64,000 nt of DNA from Campylobacter hominis ATCC BAA-381. Its GTDB lineage: Bacteria; Campylobacterota; Campylobacteria; Campylobacterales; Campylobacteraceae. The notes below the pieces were generated by a model, which saw only the letters and a list, made by a program, of their open reading frames with translations, did not search any database and was not told the DNA's origin. A program made the position numbers and the translations under genes. Shown here piece after piece: positions 38,933-48,330 of this stretch. Within the stretch, counting starts at the first letter, position 1, and the number at the start of each line of letters is the position of its first letter. The stretch lies in contig NC_009714.1 in assembly GCF_000017585.1 (NCBI RefSeq), forward strand, positions 898,662 through 962,661, written 5' to 3'.

Positions 38933-39967
38933 TTAACACAGAATAAAAAGTGCTATTTCATCGGCAAGCAAGAAATTTGTATTGTAAAACCTACCGTTTT
39001 TAAACAAAATTTTGCCGCTTTGAAGTAAAATTTCAGCTTTTTTCAGCTCTTTTTCATTTAGAATTTTGCGTGAAAAGCCGACGCTTGATCTCATACCAAG
39101 CAAAATTCTTTCCGTTTTTATGTCTTTATCATTTAAAATTTCAATGGATTTTTTTAAAGGATTTTTTAAATAAGAAAACAGATCCGGTGAAGTTTTTCTT
39201 GTTTTATTTATCGTTCCGACGGCATAAGCACCGAACCCTGCATAATCTTCACCTTTCCAATAAGAAAAATTATGTTCACAAATACGCCCGAAATTTGAAA
39301 TTTCATATTGTTTAAAACCGATTTCGGCAAGATTTTTAAATAAAAAACCGGCTAAAACCGAACTATCTTTTTTATAACTTTTTTTGCCGTAAAATTCAGT
39401 ACCTTTTTCCAAAATCAAAGAATAGGCGCTGATATGCGAAATTTTAAGATTTGAAATATTTTTCAGCTCAAATTTCAAATTATCCTTAGTATCAAATTTC
39501 GTGTCATAAATTAGATCTATATTTATATTATCAAATCCTGCAATTTTAGCATTTTGCACGGCATTTTCTATTTGTTTGGCGCTATGAATACGGCCTAAAA
39601 ATTTAAGCTTTTCATCATTAAAACTTTGAGCACCGAAACTTATTCGATTTACCCCTAAATTTCGCATTTCTTTCAACCATTTTAAATTTGCCGAGTTCGG
39701 ATTGGCTTCTATAGAAATTTCAGTTAAATTTTTAAAATGAGGGCGCAAAATTTCAAAAACAGGTGCGTAAAATTTAGCTTCGACCACACTTGGAGTGCCG
39801 CCACCGATAAATAAAGTACTGATTTTTTCATCAAAATTAAAATGTGAAATTTCAAGAACAAGGGCTTTAAAATAATCATTCACCAAATCGAATTTATCGC
39901 TGAATGAACCAAAAGCGCAGTATTTGCATTTGCTTTCACAAAAAGGTATATGTATATAGATATGCAA
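38933..39967 (-). CDS. hemW: HemW, radical SAM heme chaperone / coproporphyrinogen oxidase-like
   Basis: 344 residues. The radical-SAM cluster motif C-E-S-K-C-K-Y-C lies at about 9-16, followed by FIGGGTPS near 53, ISIEANP near 92, and [13 protein letters not shown] near 113. The shorter length and N-terminus fit HemW (heme insertion) rather than HemN, but the two are easily confused. The start is TTG at 39967 with AAAGGAAA upstream. It is divergent from rppH across a shared symmetric -10 at 39999-40006. Confidence 0.88.
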   Translation of the reverse strand: MHIYIHIPFCESKCKYCAFGSFSDKFDLVNDYFKALVLEISHFNFDEKISTLFIGGGTPSVVEAKFYAPVFEILRPHFKNLTEISIEANPNSANLKWLKEMRNLGVNRISFGAQSFNDEKLKFLGRIHSAKQIENAVQNAKIAGFDNINIDLIYDTKFDTKDNLKFELKNISNLKISHISAYSLILEKGTEFYGKKSYKKDSSVLAGFLFKNLAEIGFKQYEISNFGRICEHNFSYWKGEDYAGFGAYAVGTINKTRKTSPDLFSYLKNPLKKSIEILNDKDIKTERILLGMRSSVGFSRKILNEKELKKAEILLQSGKILFKNGRFYNTNFLLADEIALFILC

Positions 39968-39998
39968 AAATTTCCTTTTAAAAACTTACATTTATGTA

Positions 39999-40006
39999 AT
40001 TATAAT
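39999..40006. promoter_or_regulatory. Symmetric -10 serving hemW and rppH
   Basis: ATTATAAT reads TATAAT on both strands (40001-40006 plus, 40004-39999 minus). It lies 32 nt from the hemW TTG and 48 nt from the rppH ATG, fitting a bidirectional promoter. Confidence 0.5.
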
Positions 40007-40053
40007 AAATTTTTCGATAAAATTTTTTGAAATTTTTTTTGAAAAGTGAAAAT

Positions 40054-40518
40054 ATGGAAAAAAATTATAGACCAAATGTCGCAGGAATCATACTTTCACC
40101 GAGTTATCCTTTTAAATGTGAAGTTTTTATAGCACAAAGAAGCGATATAAAAGGTGCTTGGCAGTTTCCACAAGGCGGGATTGATGAAGGTGAAACACCG
40201 CAAATCGCTATTTTGCGAGAATTAAAAGAGGAAATCGGCACAAATAATGTCGATATTATAACTTCTTGCCCGGATTTGTACAGCTACGACTTTCCTGAAG
40301 CCGTAAGAGAGAAAATGAAGCCGTTTGACGGACAAAGACAAAAATATTTTTTACTTCGTTTAAAAAGCTTGAACGGCATAAATTTACATACAAAACATCC
40401 GGAGTTTGATCTTTTCAAATTTGTTGATATAAAAGATGTATTGAATTTGGTTAACCATTTTAAAAAAGGAATTTACAGCAAAGTTTTAAAATACTTCAAA
40501 GAGGAAGGATACATTTAA
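40054..40518 (+). CDS. rppH: RNA pyrophosphohydrolase (Nudix)
   Basis: 154 residues from the ATG at 40054 preceded by AAAAGTGA; a TTG nine codons upstream adds non-conserved sequence. The Nudix box at 41-63 reads G-G-I-D-E-G-E-T-P then RELKEEIG, matching GX5EX7REUXEEXGU. The WQFPQGG and YYFLLR-like segments point to RppH/NudH, which trims the 5' cap-like triphosphate or Ap(n)A and triggers mRNA decay. The stop shares one base with the lysC ATG (TAATG). Confidence 0.9.
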   Translation: MEKNYRPNVAGIILSPSYPFKCEVFIAQRSDIKGAWQFPQGGIDEGETPQIAILRELKEEIGTNNVDIITSCPDLYSYDFPEAVREKMKPFDGQRQKYFLLRLKSLNGINLHTKHPEFDLFKFVDIKDVLNLVNHFKKGIYSKVLKYFKEEGYI

Positions 40519-41723
40519 TGTTAATCGTGCAAAAATACGGCGGAACCAGCGTTGGAACATTAGAGCGAATAGATGCGGTGGCTGAACGAGTCATAAAAAC
40601 AAAAAAAGAAGGAAACAAAGTCGTAGTTATAGTTTCTGCGATGAGTGGCGTAACAAATCGCCTGATTGAATATGCCAATTTTTTTACTAACGAACCGTTA
40701 GGAAGAGAAATGGATCTTCTTTTAAGCGCCGGAGAAAGAGTGACAAGTTCACTTTTGGCAATCGCTCTTTCGGCAAAAGGTTATCCTGCGATTGCTTTTA
40801 GCGGACGACAAGCAGGTATGATTACTGATCATTTTCATACAAAAGCCAGAATTTCAGCCATAAATCCTGAAAATATAAATAAAGCTTTGCAAGACGATAA
40901 AATTGTCGTGGTGGCGGGGTTTCAAGGCGTAGATGAAAACGGAGACGTTACGACTTTGGGGCGTGGCGGAAGCGATTTGAGCGCTGTTGCGATTGCAGGA
41001 GCCATAAATGCCGATGTCTGCGAAATTTATACAGATGTTGACGGCGTTTACACTACAGATCCACGAATTGAACCGAAGGCTAAAAAACTTGATCAGGTAA
41101 GTTATGATGAAATGCTTGAACTTGCCAGTCTTGGGGCAAAAGTTTTACAAAATCGCTCTGTGGAACTTGCAAAAAAATTAAATGTAAACTTAATTACAAG
41201 AAGCAGTTTTAATGACCATGAAGGAACACTTATAACAGGAGAAGAAAAGATGGAAGATGCGATAATAAGCGGAATAGCACTTGATAGAAACCAAGCAAGA
41301 ATAACAGTAAGAAAAGTCGTAGACAGACCTGGCGTTGCAGCTGAAATTTTTTCGGCTCTTGCAAAAGAAGAGATAAATGTAGATATGATTATCCAAAATG
41401 TCGGTAGAGACGGCACTACAAACTTAGGCTTTACAGTACCTGAAAATGAGCTTCATAAAGCTTATGAAATAATTCAAAAAGTAAATCCGAATAGCGGCGA
41501 AGTAATAGAATCCGATAACGAAATTGTAAAAGTTTCAATCGTAGGAGTCGGAATGAAGAGTCATAGCGGCGTAGCGAGCCTTGCTTTTCAAACATTGGCT
41601 GATGAGGGAATAAATATACAAATGATCTCAACAAGCGAAATCAAAATTTCAATGATAATAAATGAAAAATACGGCGAACTTGCTGTAAGAGCTCTTCACA
41701 AAGCTTATAATTTGGATAAATAA
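40518..41723 (+). CDS. lysC: Aspartate kinase
   Basis: 401 residues. The kinase domain begins KYGGTSVG at 5 and includes LGRGGSDLSAVA near 148 and YTDVDGVYTTDPR near 172. Two ACT domains lie at about 265-335 and 345-400, indicating feedback inhibition by lysine and/or threonine. It phosphorylates aspartate to feed lysine, methionine and threonine; thrC is at 59571. It overlaps hobA by one base. Confidence 0.96.
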   Translation: MLIVQKYGGTSVGTLERIDAVAERVIKTKKEGNKVVVIVSAMSGVTNRLIEYANFFTNEPLGREMDLLLSAGERVTSSLLAIALSAKGYPAIAFSGRQAGMITDHFHTKARISAINPENINKALQDDKIVVVAGFQGVDENGDVTTLGRGGSDLSAVAIAGAINADVCEIYTDVDGVYTTDPRIEPKAKKLDQVSYDEMLELASLGAKVLQNRSVELAKKLNVNLITRSSFNDHEGTLITGEEKMEDAIISGIALDRNQARITVRKVVDRPGVAAEIFSALAKEEINVDMIIQNVGRDGTTNLGFTVPENELHKAYEIIQKVNPNSGEVIESDNEIVKVSIVGVGMKSHSGVASLAFQTLADEGINIQMISTSEIKISMIINEKYGELAVRALHKAYNLDK

Positions 41724-42259
41724 TGCGCGATATTTTTAAATGGGGCATAGAATTTACTCAAAAAAATAAAAATTTAGACTGGTTTGAAATCAAAAGAGAG
41801 AGTTTTATGCCTTTGCTTGCTATAAATTTGCATCATTTGCTAAATGGAAAAGTTTTTATCATTTTAAGCGATGATGATAGAGCATGGTTTTGTGACTATT
41901 TTATATATAAAATAAATTGTAGCCAAACTCGTCCTATTTTTCCTTTTTTTAAGTTAAACGCACTTTATCCGAAATTTACAAATACAACTCCAAAAGAGCA
42001 AATAGCACTCATTTGCGATATGTTAAATATCGTATTTGACGATAATATAGTTTGCTTTTATATAGGAAAAACAGGAACAGGTTCATATGCGCTTACTAAA
42101 AATTTTGAAAACAATTTTTTATGGATTATTGATGATACGATAGAAAACAGCTTTTATCTAAGCTCAAAAGGCGAAAATCTGGATAATCAGCTAATTGAGC
42201 TGACTAAAATTTTTGACAGCGCGATAAATGCCGTGCTTTTTGAAGAAGTAGCACTTTGA
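41723..42259 (+). CDS. hobA: HobA, DnaA-binding initiation factor
   Basis: 178 residues with the hydrophobic strand-helix pattern of an SIS-like fold (LHHLLNGKVFIILSDDD near 33, FLWIIDDT near 130). HobA is restricted to Campylobacterota, where its tetramer binds DnaA domains I-II and promotes orisome assembly, the role DiaA plays in E. coli. Sequence conservation is low. The call rests strongly on position between lysC and holB, the arrangement I recall for C. jejuni. The stop overlaps the holB start. Confidence 0.85.
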   Translation: MRDIFKWGIEFTQKNKNLDWFEIKRESFMPLLAINLHHLLNGKVFIILSDDDRAWFCDYFIYKINCSQTRPIFPFFKLNALYPKFTNTTPKEQIALICDMLNIVFDDNIVCFYIGKTGTGSYALTKNFENNFLWIIDDTIENSFYLSSKGENLDNQLIELTKIFDSAINAVLFEEVAL

Positions 42260-42873
42260 AATTAAGCCATATCGTTCTTACAAACGATTTTGAAAATTAT
42301 AAAATTTCACTTATAAACTCTCTTGGAGCAAACAACTTACGTTTTTTTGAATGCGACGACTTTAAAGTGGAAGATGCCAAAAACGTTATAGCCGAAGCTT
42401 ATATAGCAGAAATCAGCGAAAAATACATAATAATAAAAGCGCAAAAATTCGGCATCGAAGCTCAAAACACTTTGCTTAAAATTTTGGAAGAACCGCCAAG
42501 AAATATAATTTTTATAATCATCACAAACTCGCTAAATTCGCTTTTGCCGACAATCAGATCGCGACTTTTGGTTAAAAATTTTTTATCGTCAAAAATACAG
42601 GAACCAACAGGAATAAATTTTAAAAAACTGACTTTAAAAGAAGCGCTTGAGTTTATAGATGAAAAAATTTCATTGGAAAAAGTCGGAGAATTTGATAAAT
42701 TCAAGCTTAGAGATTGTATTTGTCAAATTACAAAAGAAGCACTTGCTTATGGTATAAATTTCAGTGAAAACGAGCTTGAATACATCGACAAACTAGTATA
42801 TTTGGCAAATACAAATTGCAAAACACACGCCGTTCTGACGCCGCTTTTGCTGATGATGCAGGAGAAAATATGA
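42256..42873 (+). CDS. holB: DNA polymerase III subunit delta'
   Basis: 205 residues, shorter than E. coli HolB as usual in this group. The KFGIEAQNTLLKILEEPP segment near 74-92 and TIRSRL near 112 match the delta'/tau ATPase-like core, but no Walker A is present, as expected for delta'. It is part of the clamp loader. The TTG start (42256) overlaps the hobA TGA (TTGA) and its stop overlaps the folP ATG, so replication genes are embedded in the amino acid/folate operon. Confidence 0.87.
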   Translation: MKLSHIVLTNDFENYKISLINSLGANNLRFFECDDFKVEDAKNVIAEAYIAEISEKYIIIKAQKFGIEAQNTLLKILEEPPRNIIFIIITNSLNSLLPTIRSRLLVKNFLSSKIQEPTGINFKKLTLKEALEFIDEKISLEKVGEFDKFKLRDCICQITKEALAYGINFSENELEYIDKLVYLANTNCKTHAVLTPLLLMMQEKI

Positions 42874-44090
42874 AAATTTTTAAAATTAATGAAAATACAG
42901 ATTTTAGCGAACTTTGCAAACATATAGGTCCACGCGCTTGTGGAAAAACAATAATGCAAAAAAAATCTCATATATACTTTTTTTACATTGAAGACATTAA
43001 AGCGCCTGCCGCAAATATCTTAAAACAGGATGCACTTAGCATAGGCGCGGAGCTTGTTTGCAATGAAAATGTAATTTTCGGCGAGAAATCGTCAAACGCA
43101 GTTTTGATGGCAACCGAAGCGCAAATTGAAATTCTGGCAAAAAAAGAAAGTATGCAGGATTTCGGATTAAAAGAGCTTGGAAAATTTTTAAAAACCGAAT
43201 TTAAAAAGCCACAAAAAGCTTTAATAATGGGCGTTGTAAATGTAAATAACGATAGCTTTAATCCGGCAAGTCGCGTCAGTCAAAATGAAGCAATAAAACG
43301 AATCGAAAAATTTATCACAGATGGAGCGGATTATATAGATCTAGGCGGCGTTTCAAGCAGACCCGGAAGCGAATACTGCGGCAGAGATGAAGAATTTTCG
43401 CGCATAAAAAGTGTAATTGATGAAATTTACGCAAACAATCTGCATGAAAAAATAAAATTCAGCCTTGACAGTTTTGATGAATACTGCTTGGAATATGCCT
43501 TAAATAAAGGCTTTAAAATGATAAATGACATAAGCGGCAAAATTTCACTTTGCAGCCTTGCTAAAAAATATGACGCCGAGTATTGTCTAATGCATATGCA
43601 AGGCGATCCTAAAAATATGCAAAAAGCACCGAAATATGATGATTTGTTGGCCGAAATAGATGAATTTTTCAGCACTAAACTGAATGAAATTGCACAAAAT
43701 TTCGGCGGGATAAGAGCTTATGAAAATGGCGAATTTTTGGAAGCCGCAGATGAAATTCCTGCTAATTTTTCAAATATTTTTACAAAAAACGGTATAAAGA
43801 TTTTTTTAGATCCCGGAATAGGTTTTGGTAAATCAATGCCTCAAAATATGCTTTTAATAAAGCATTTAAGTCACTTTTTGCATTTTTCTTTGCCGCTTTT
43901 TGTTGGCGCCAGTCATAAACAAATGATAAATTTTTATAGTCCTAGCAAAGTTGAAGATCGCACTGCAGGAAGTTTGTATTTACACTATCAAGCCTTTTTA
44001 GATGGCGCGACAATAATCCGCACACACGATGTTTATGAACACAAACAATTTTTTGATATGGTAAATGCGATGAAAAATATAACCATTTGA
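42870..44090 (+). CDS. folP: Dihydropteroate synthase (long form)
   Basis: 406 residues from the ATG at 42870 (ATGA overlap with holB). The first ~110 residues are an extra N-terminal domain, seen in Campylobacter/Helicobacter enzymes. The TIM barrel then shows MGVVNVNNDSF near 123, DLGGVSSRPGS near 158, MHMQGDPKNM near 244, DPGIGFGKS near 313 and DGATIIRTHDV near the end. It condenses p-aminobenzoate with dihydropterin diphosphate and is the sulfonamide target. Last gene of the rppH-folP unit. Confidence 0.94.
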   Translation: MKIFKINENTDFSELCKHIGPRACGKTIMQKKSHIYFFYIEDIKAPAANILKQDALSIGAELVCNENVIFGEKSSNAVLMATEAQIEILAKKESMQDFGLKELGKFLKTEFKKPQKALIMGVVNVNNDSFNPASRVSQNEAIKRIEKFITDGADYIDLGGVSSRPGSEYCGRDEEFSRIKSVIDEIYANNLHEKIKFSLDSFDEYCLEYALNKGFKMINDISGKISLCSLAKKYDAEYCLMHMQGDPKNMQKAPKYDDLLAEIDEFFSTKLNEIAQNFGGIRAYENGEFLEAADEIPANFSNIFTKNGIKIFLDPGIGFGKSMPQNMLLIKHLSHFLHFSLPLFVGASHKQMINFYSPSKVEDRTAGSLYLHYQAFLDGATIIRTHDVYEHKQFFDMVNAMKNITI

Positions 44091-44109
44091 TAAAAAATTT
44101 TATCAAATG
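44084..44109 (+). terminator. Hairpin overlapping the folP stop
   Basis: Near-perfect palindrome with 12-bp arms (44084-44095 and 44098-44109) that includes the folP TGA. It is AT-rich, so termination is uncertain. Confidence 0.4.
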
Positions 44110-44610
44110 TAAATAAAATAAAAATTTTTGATTTTACTTAAATTTTAAGGAATTAAAAAATTCGTCTTAAAAAATGACCAAATTTTTAAGCTGGAAATTT
44201 TAATTTTGAAAGTTTAGTAATTTTGCAAAAATTATCGCTTTTAATTTTTAAATTTTTACAAAATTTCATAAAAATTTTAAAAAATATTTTTTAAATTAAT
44301 TTTATAATTGAAACAAAAAAGTATAAATTAAAAAAATAAATGTTATATTTTTTAATTATTTGAAAAATAAATCAGATATAAAATAAGTATTGTTTAATAA
44401 ATAAAGCGATATAATTCTTAAATTTAATTTTGATATGTTTCATTACTTTTTAAGAAAATTGTTTTACCGTCAAATTAAAAATGCACTTTTATTGCAATAT
44501 AATGAAACTTAATAATTTGATAGTATCGTCTTTCTTTAAGAACGGCTTGAAAATATTAAATGCCGAAAATTTTGTTACAATCAAAAATCATAATTAAAAA
44601 GCGGGGTATT
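44110..44610. other. 500-bp intergenic stretch before the WG-repeat gene
   Basis: Very AT-rich. The only signal is a TATAAT at 44498-44503 about 108 nt before the WG-repeat ATG, a weak promoter candidate with a long leader. No gene seen. Confidence 0.5.
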
Positions 44611-45087
44611 ATGAAAAAAACTGTTTTAGGTTTAATATTTTTAGCCGGCAGCTTATCGGCTGATAATCTTACTTGTGCTCAAATCGACAATAAATGGGGT
44701 TTTACAAATGAAAAAGGTGATTTTATAATTGAAGCCAAATTCGATAGAGCTTACAATTTTTCAGAAACAGGTTCGGCGTTGGTTGAGTTGAATAACAAAT
44801 TGGTTTTTATCGACAAAAAAGGCAATGTGACTTCTGAATCGAATTTTAATAATTCAAATTATTTTGCTGAAAACGGATTAACTGTTGCTCAAAATAACAA
44901 TAAATGGGGTTTTGCAGATAAAGAAGGCAATTTTGTAATTGAGCCTGAATTTGATAGAGCTTACAATTTTTCAGAAAAAGGTTTGGCTCCGGTTGAATTA
45001 AACGGGAGGTTGGTTTTTATTAATCATAAAGGCGTTGTGGTATTAAAGAGCAAATTTAACAATACTCAATCAATAAAAACAAAATAA
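44611..45087 (+). CDS. WG-repeat secreted protein
   Basis: 158 residues from the ATG at 44611; an in-frame start at 44560 would place extra residues before a clean signal peptide (MKKTVLGLIFLAGSLSA, cleaved near 17). The mature part is four WG-type repeats in two ~70-residue units, each with NKWGF, a FDRAYNFSE strand and an LVFI strand. WG repeats form beta-propeller-like or hairpin arrays, usually in surface or periplasmic proteins of unknown ligand. The two units are tandem duplicates at DNA level (210-nt period). The gene is flanked by non-coding and decaying DNA. Confidence 0.8.
   Translation: MKKTVLGLIFLAGSLSADNLTCAQIDNKWGFTNEKGDFIIEAKFDRAYNFSETGSALVELNNKLVFIDKKGNVTSESNFNNSNYFAENGLTVAQNNNKWGFADKEGNFVIEPEFDRAYNFSEKGLAPVELNGRLVFINHKGVVVLKSKFNNTQSIKTK
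44671..45080 (+). repeat. 210-nt tandem duplication inside the WG-repeat gene
   Basis: TAAATGGGGT occurs at 44691 and 44901, and GATAGAGCTTACAATTTTTC recurs exactly 210 nt apart (near 44743 and 44953), keeping the frame. The copies are similar enough at DNA level to suggest a fairly recent duplication. Confidence 0.85.
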
Positions 45088-45527
45088 GAATTTTAACTGT
45101 ATCGTCCGTATAAATACAAAATTTATTTTGCAGACTAAAATAATTTTTTGTAGCTTGGCATAAAAAAGGTCAGGCTATAAAATTTTACGATTATAAATAC
45201 AACTTTCGAATTTGCTGTTTTAAAATATAATCCTAATTATCAGCTTGCACGATACGGCTCTTTTTTATAAATATACAAATAATTTTTCAAAAATCTTATT
45301 CTCAAAATTGCGCTTTATTTTTACTAAAAATTTTTAAATTTTTTTCTCAATTATAATTTTACTTTTTTTGGGTAGAACTGTTTTTTAATTTTGCAATAAC
45401 TCTTAACAATTTTAAAAACGTTAAAAACTTTTTTTATAAAAACGCCTTCAATTATATATAATTTCAGCTATGCTGCTAATTCGCCTTTTTCTTGATAAAG
45501 TCGACGTTTTTTATAAAAACTGCTTGA
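45088..45527. other. Decaying or non-coding stretch
   Basis: No intact gene. Around 45160-45270 short protein-like pieces occur in two plus-strand frames (KKGQAIKFYDYKYNF, then after a shift KYNPNYQLARYGSFL before a TAA), which could be gene debris but are short enough to be chance. Confidence 0.35.
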
Positions 45528-45641
45528 AAAAAGTATAATATTTCAAAACAAAATCTTAAAGAAAATCAAGAAAAATACGAAGCCATTAAAAAAGAGATTA
45601 CGCCTGATCTAATCGGTATGATAAAAGAGTGGCTTAAATAA
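45528..45641 (+). pseudogene. Possible C-terminal gene fragment
   Basis: A 38-codon plus-strand frame with no start codon or RBS ends at a TAA (45639-45641). Its last part (KENQEKYEAIKKEITPDL, then a short tail ending EWLK) has a helical, charged composition typical of a protein C-terminus. The parent family is not recognisable. Confidence 0.3.
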
Positions 45642-45679
45642 AACAGCCGTTTTAGAGTGGAAAATTTATAAATTTCACT

Positions 45680-46234
45680 CTAATTTTTATCTAATATCTT
45701 TTTAAAATCGTCTTTACTATAAGCAAACACAATCACATCGCAAATTTTTGTCGAAATTTTGAAGTTTTGTAAAATATGCTCTGTAAATTTTAAAAATATC
45801 AGCGATATCCGCGTAACCTATCATAGAAATAGCAAAACTTACGCGCGAACGCTCGTCGTTTATCAAAAACCGCTCTACATTTTTAATTATGATTTTAATA
45901 TAATCCAAGAGCAGTATTTTTAGGCTTTGATTTATCGATATAGTTTATAACGCAATCGCGCAAAATTTCGCCGATATTTAAGCAGTTTGATTTTGTTTTT
46001 ATGACATCGCTGTAAGCAAGCGCCGCGCCGTTTTTTAATTCAAAACTCTTTTTTGTCTTTTTGCCTTTTTACATTTACTCTTGTAAAACGGTGCCGCCGC
46101 AATTTCTATAAAAAGCCATAAAAACGCCACTTCCTAAAAGCATTTTGGTATTTGACGGATTTAGCGCATAATCGGCTTTTTGCTTTACGATATCGCCTAA
46201 TTTTACAGTCAAGTTATAAGAAATTTTTTATCAT
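45680..46234 (-). pseudogene. Degraded macro-domain (ADP-ribose-binding) gene
   Basis: Pieces of one protein are readable in successive minus-strand frames. From the ATG at 46234 the frame must shift in an A6 run; KLGDIVKQKADYALNPSNT and LLGSGVFMAFYRNCGG follow, resembling the macro-domain patterns GDI...NPAN and GGGV..A...AG. Two in-frame TAA codons come near 46075, then SFELKNGAALAYSDVI continues. A second shift lies near 45905 and a third near 45760 before VFAYSKDDFKKIL and a TAG at 45680. The whole length (~185 codons) matches single macro-domain proteins, which bind or hydrolyse ADP-ribose derivatives. It is clearly inactivated here. Confidence 0.75.
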
Positions 46235-46360
46235 TATGAATTTTATATATCAGTTTTGCAAAATAAGCTAAAAATTGTTGCAAATTTTAAAAACTATTTT
46301 TAAATTTTCACAATAAAAAAAAATATATTATTTAAAGCCGCATTAAAATTTAAAACTATA

Positions 46361-46396
46361 AAAAAGTCAGCTTATAAATTTATAAGCTGACTTTTT
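46361..46396. terminator. Perfect 36-nt palindrome downstream of htpG
   Basis: Two 18-nt arms (46361-46378 and 46379-46396) are exact reverse complements, beginning AAAAAGTCAG and ending CTGACTTTTT. It could terminate transcription in both directions, most relevantly htpG on the minus strand. Confidence 0.65.
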
Positions 46397-46453
46397 AGAT
46401 AATGATTTTTAAACTATTTGGAAATATTTTTAAGAAGTTTATTTCAAATATAA

Positions 46454-46484
46454 AATTTTCGGGCGAACTTTTTGCCCGAAAATT
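46454..46484 (-). terminator. First hairpin after htpG
   Basis: A perfect 11-bp stem (46454-46464 / 46474-46484, GGGC core, 9-nt loop) lies 8 nt past the htpG stop. The following T-tract is short; it may act together with the palindrome at 46361. Confidence 0.55.
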
Positions 46485-46491
46485 ATAAATT

Positions 46492-48330
46492 TTAAATCGC
46501 TTTTGCGATTATTTCGCTTACGTTTTTTGCAAATTCACTTGCATCATCAATATTTTGACCTTCGCTAAGTTTCGCAAGATCAAAAATAATGTTTGAAATT
46601 TTAGCAATTTCGCTTTGATTTGCAATTAATTTTTTGATGATTTCGTGATCTTTATTTATCTCAAGTATCGGTAAAACTTCAGGTAAATTTTCCTGTCCCA
46701 TTTGTTTATAAATCGCTTGCATAGCGTAATTCGGATCATTTTTATCAAATACAAGAACACCTAAAGCGTTTTTAAGTCTTTTTGAAATTTTTACATCTTT
46801 TACCTTATCTTTTAAGTTTTCTTTTATTTTTTCCGCTATTTCAAGATCCTGCGCTGAAATTTCACCTTTATCATCGCTAAAATCGGCATCCATTACGCTT
46901 TTTATAGGTGTTTTATCGAATTCACCGATCATCGGCATTATAATCGTATCGATTTCATCGTCGCAAATTAAAACTTCTATATTTTTAGCATTAAATTCCT
47001 CTAAAAGAGGCGAATTTTTAAGAGTTTCAGCTTTCCCGCCGCTGATATAATAAATCTCTTTTTGCTCTGCCGCCATTGATTTTTTATATTCCGCTAAATC
47101 AATCAATTCGCCTGTTTTGCTTGATTTGAAAAGACAAAGTTTTAAAATTTCATCTTTTTCGGTAGAAAATCCCCAAAGCCCTTCTTTTAAAACTTTGCCG
47201 AAAAGTTTATAAAATTTCGCATATTTTTCTTTATCACTATTTTTTATTTTTTCCAACTCGCCCAAAATTTTCTTTACGCTTGCAGCTTTTACTGTTTGCA
47301 TTATGCGGTTTTCCTGCAAAATTTCACGACTCACATTTAGCGGTAAGTCTTCTATATCGATTATTCCGCGTACAAATCTCAAATAAGGCGGTAAGAGCTC
47401 TTTGGCGTCATCGGTTATAAAAACGCGTTTTACATAAAGTTTTACACCGCTTTGATAATCCACGCGAAAAAGATCGAAAGGTTGAACGCTTGGAACAAAA
47501 AACAGCGTTGTATATTCGTGAACGCCTTCCGCTTTAGTGTGAATGTAAAGTAGCGGATCGCTGCTGTCGTGGCTGATTTGCTTATAAAAATCAAAATAAT
47601 CCTGCTCTTTCAGATTGCTTTTTGGAAGTCTCCAAAGAGCGTTTGCTTTATTAACTTGTGAAATTTCACTCTCATAATGCCCTTCTTCGCCCTCTTTTTG
47701 GCTAGCTACATATTTTTCTTTTTGTAAAAAAATAGGATAAGGAATGTGATTTGAATATTTTTTGATGATATTTTCAAGGCGGTAACTGTCTAAAAATTCA
47801 TCGTCTTTAAGATATAGTGTGATTTGCGTTCCAAAATCCGCCTTTTCCGCCTTTTCGATTGTGTAGTCGTTCGCGTCGCTTTTCCAAGAAAAAGCTTCGT
47901 CGCTAAGAGGTTTTTTAGTCAAAACTTCGATTTTATCAGCAACCATAAACGCGGAATAAAATCCTACACCGAATTGTCCGATTAGATTGCTGTCTTTTTT
48001 AGCATCTCCACTAAGTTGTTCTATAAAGCCTTTTGTTCCGCTTCTTGCGATGGTTCCGAGATTGTTTTCAAGTTCGTTTTCATCCATTCCTATTCCGGTA
48101 TCGCTTATCGTTAAAGTTTTTGCTTCTTTGTCAAGAGTTATTTCAATCTTAGGTGTGTAAGTTAATTTTTTATACTCATCTTTCGTGAGCGCAAGATAAT
48201 TAAGTTTGTCAAGAGCGTCGCTTGCATTTGAGATAAGTTCGCGTAAAAAAATCTCTTTATTTGAATAAAGCGAATTAATCATCAAATTTAAAAGTTGATT
48301 AACTTCGGTTTTAAACTTTCGTTTTGCCAT
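46492..48330 (-). CDS. htpG: Hsp90-family chaperone HtpG
   Basis: 612 residues. GHKL ATPase domain motifs: [13 protein letters not shown] near 35, DTGIGM near 80, and [11 protein letters not shown] near 120. Middle domain VKRVFI and [18 protein letters not shown] near 330, then a helical C-terminal dimerisation domain. An ATP-driven chaperone induced by heat in many bacteria. No HspR-like repeat is evident upstream. Monocistronic, with two downstream hairpins. Confidence 0.97.

Noticed and set aside
44520..45540. Similar segments near 44525 and 45500 (TTTAAGAACGGCTTGAAAA and TAAAAACTGCTTGAAAAAAG) as a flanking repeat or insertion scar
   Set aside because: Similarity is short and imperfect in AT-rich DNA, with no target duplication or transposase remnant.
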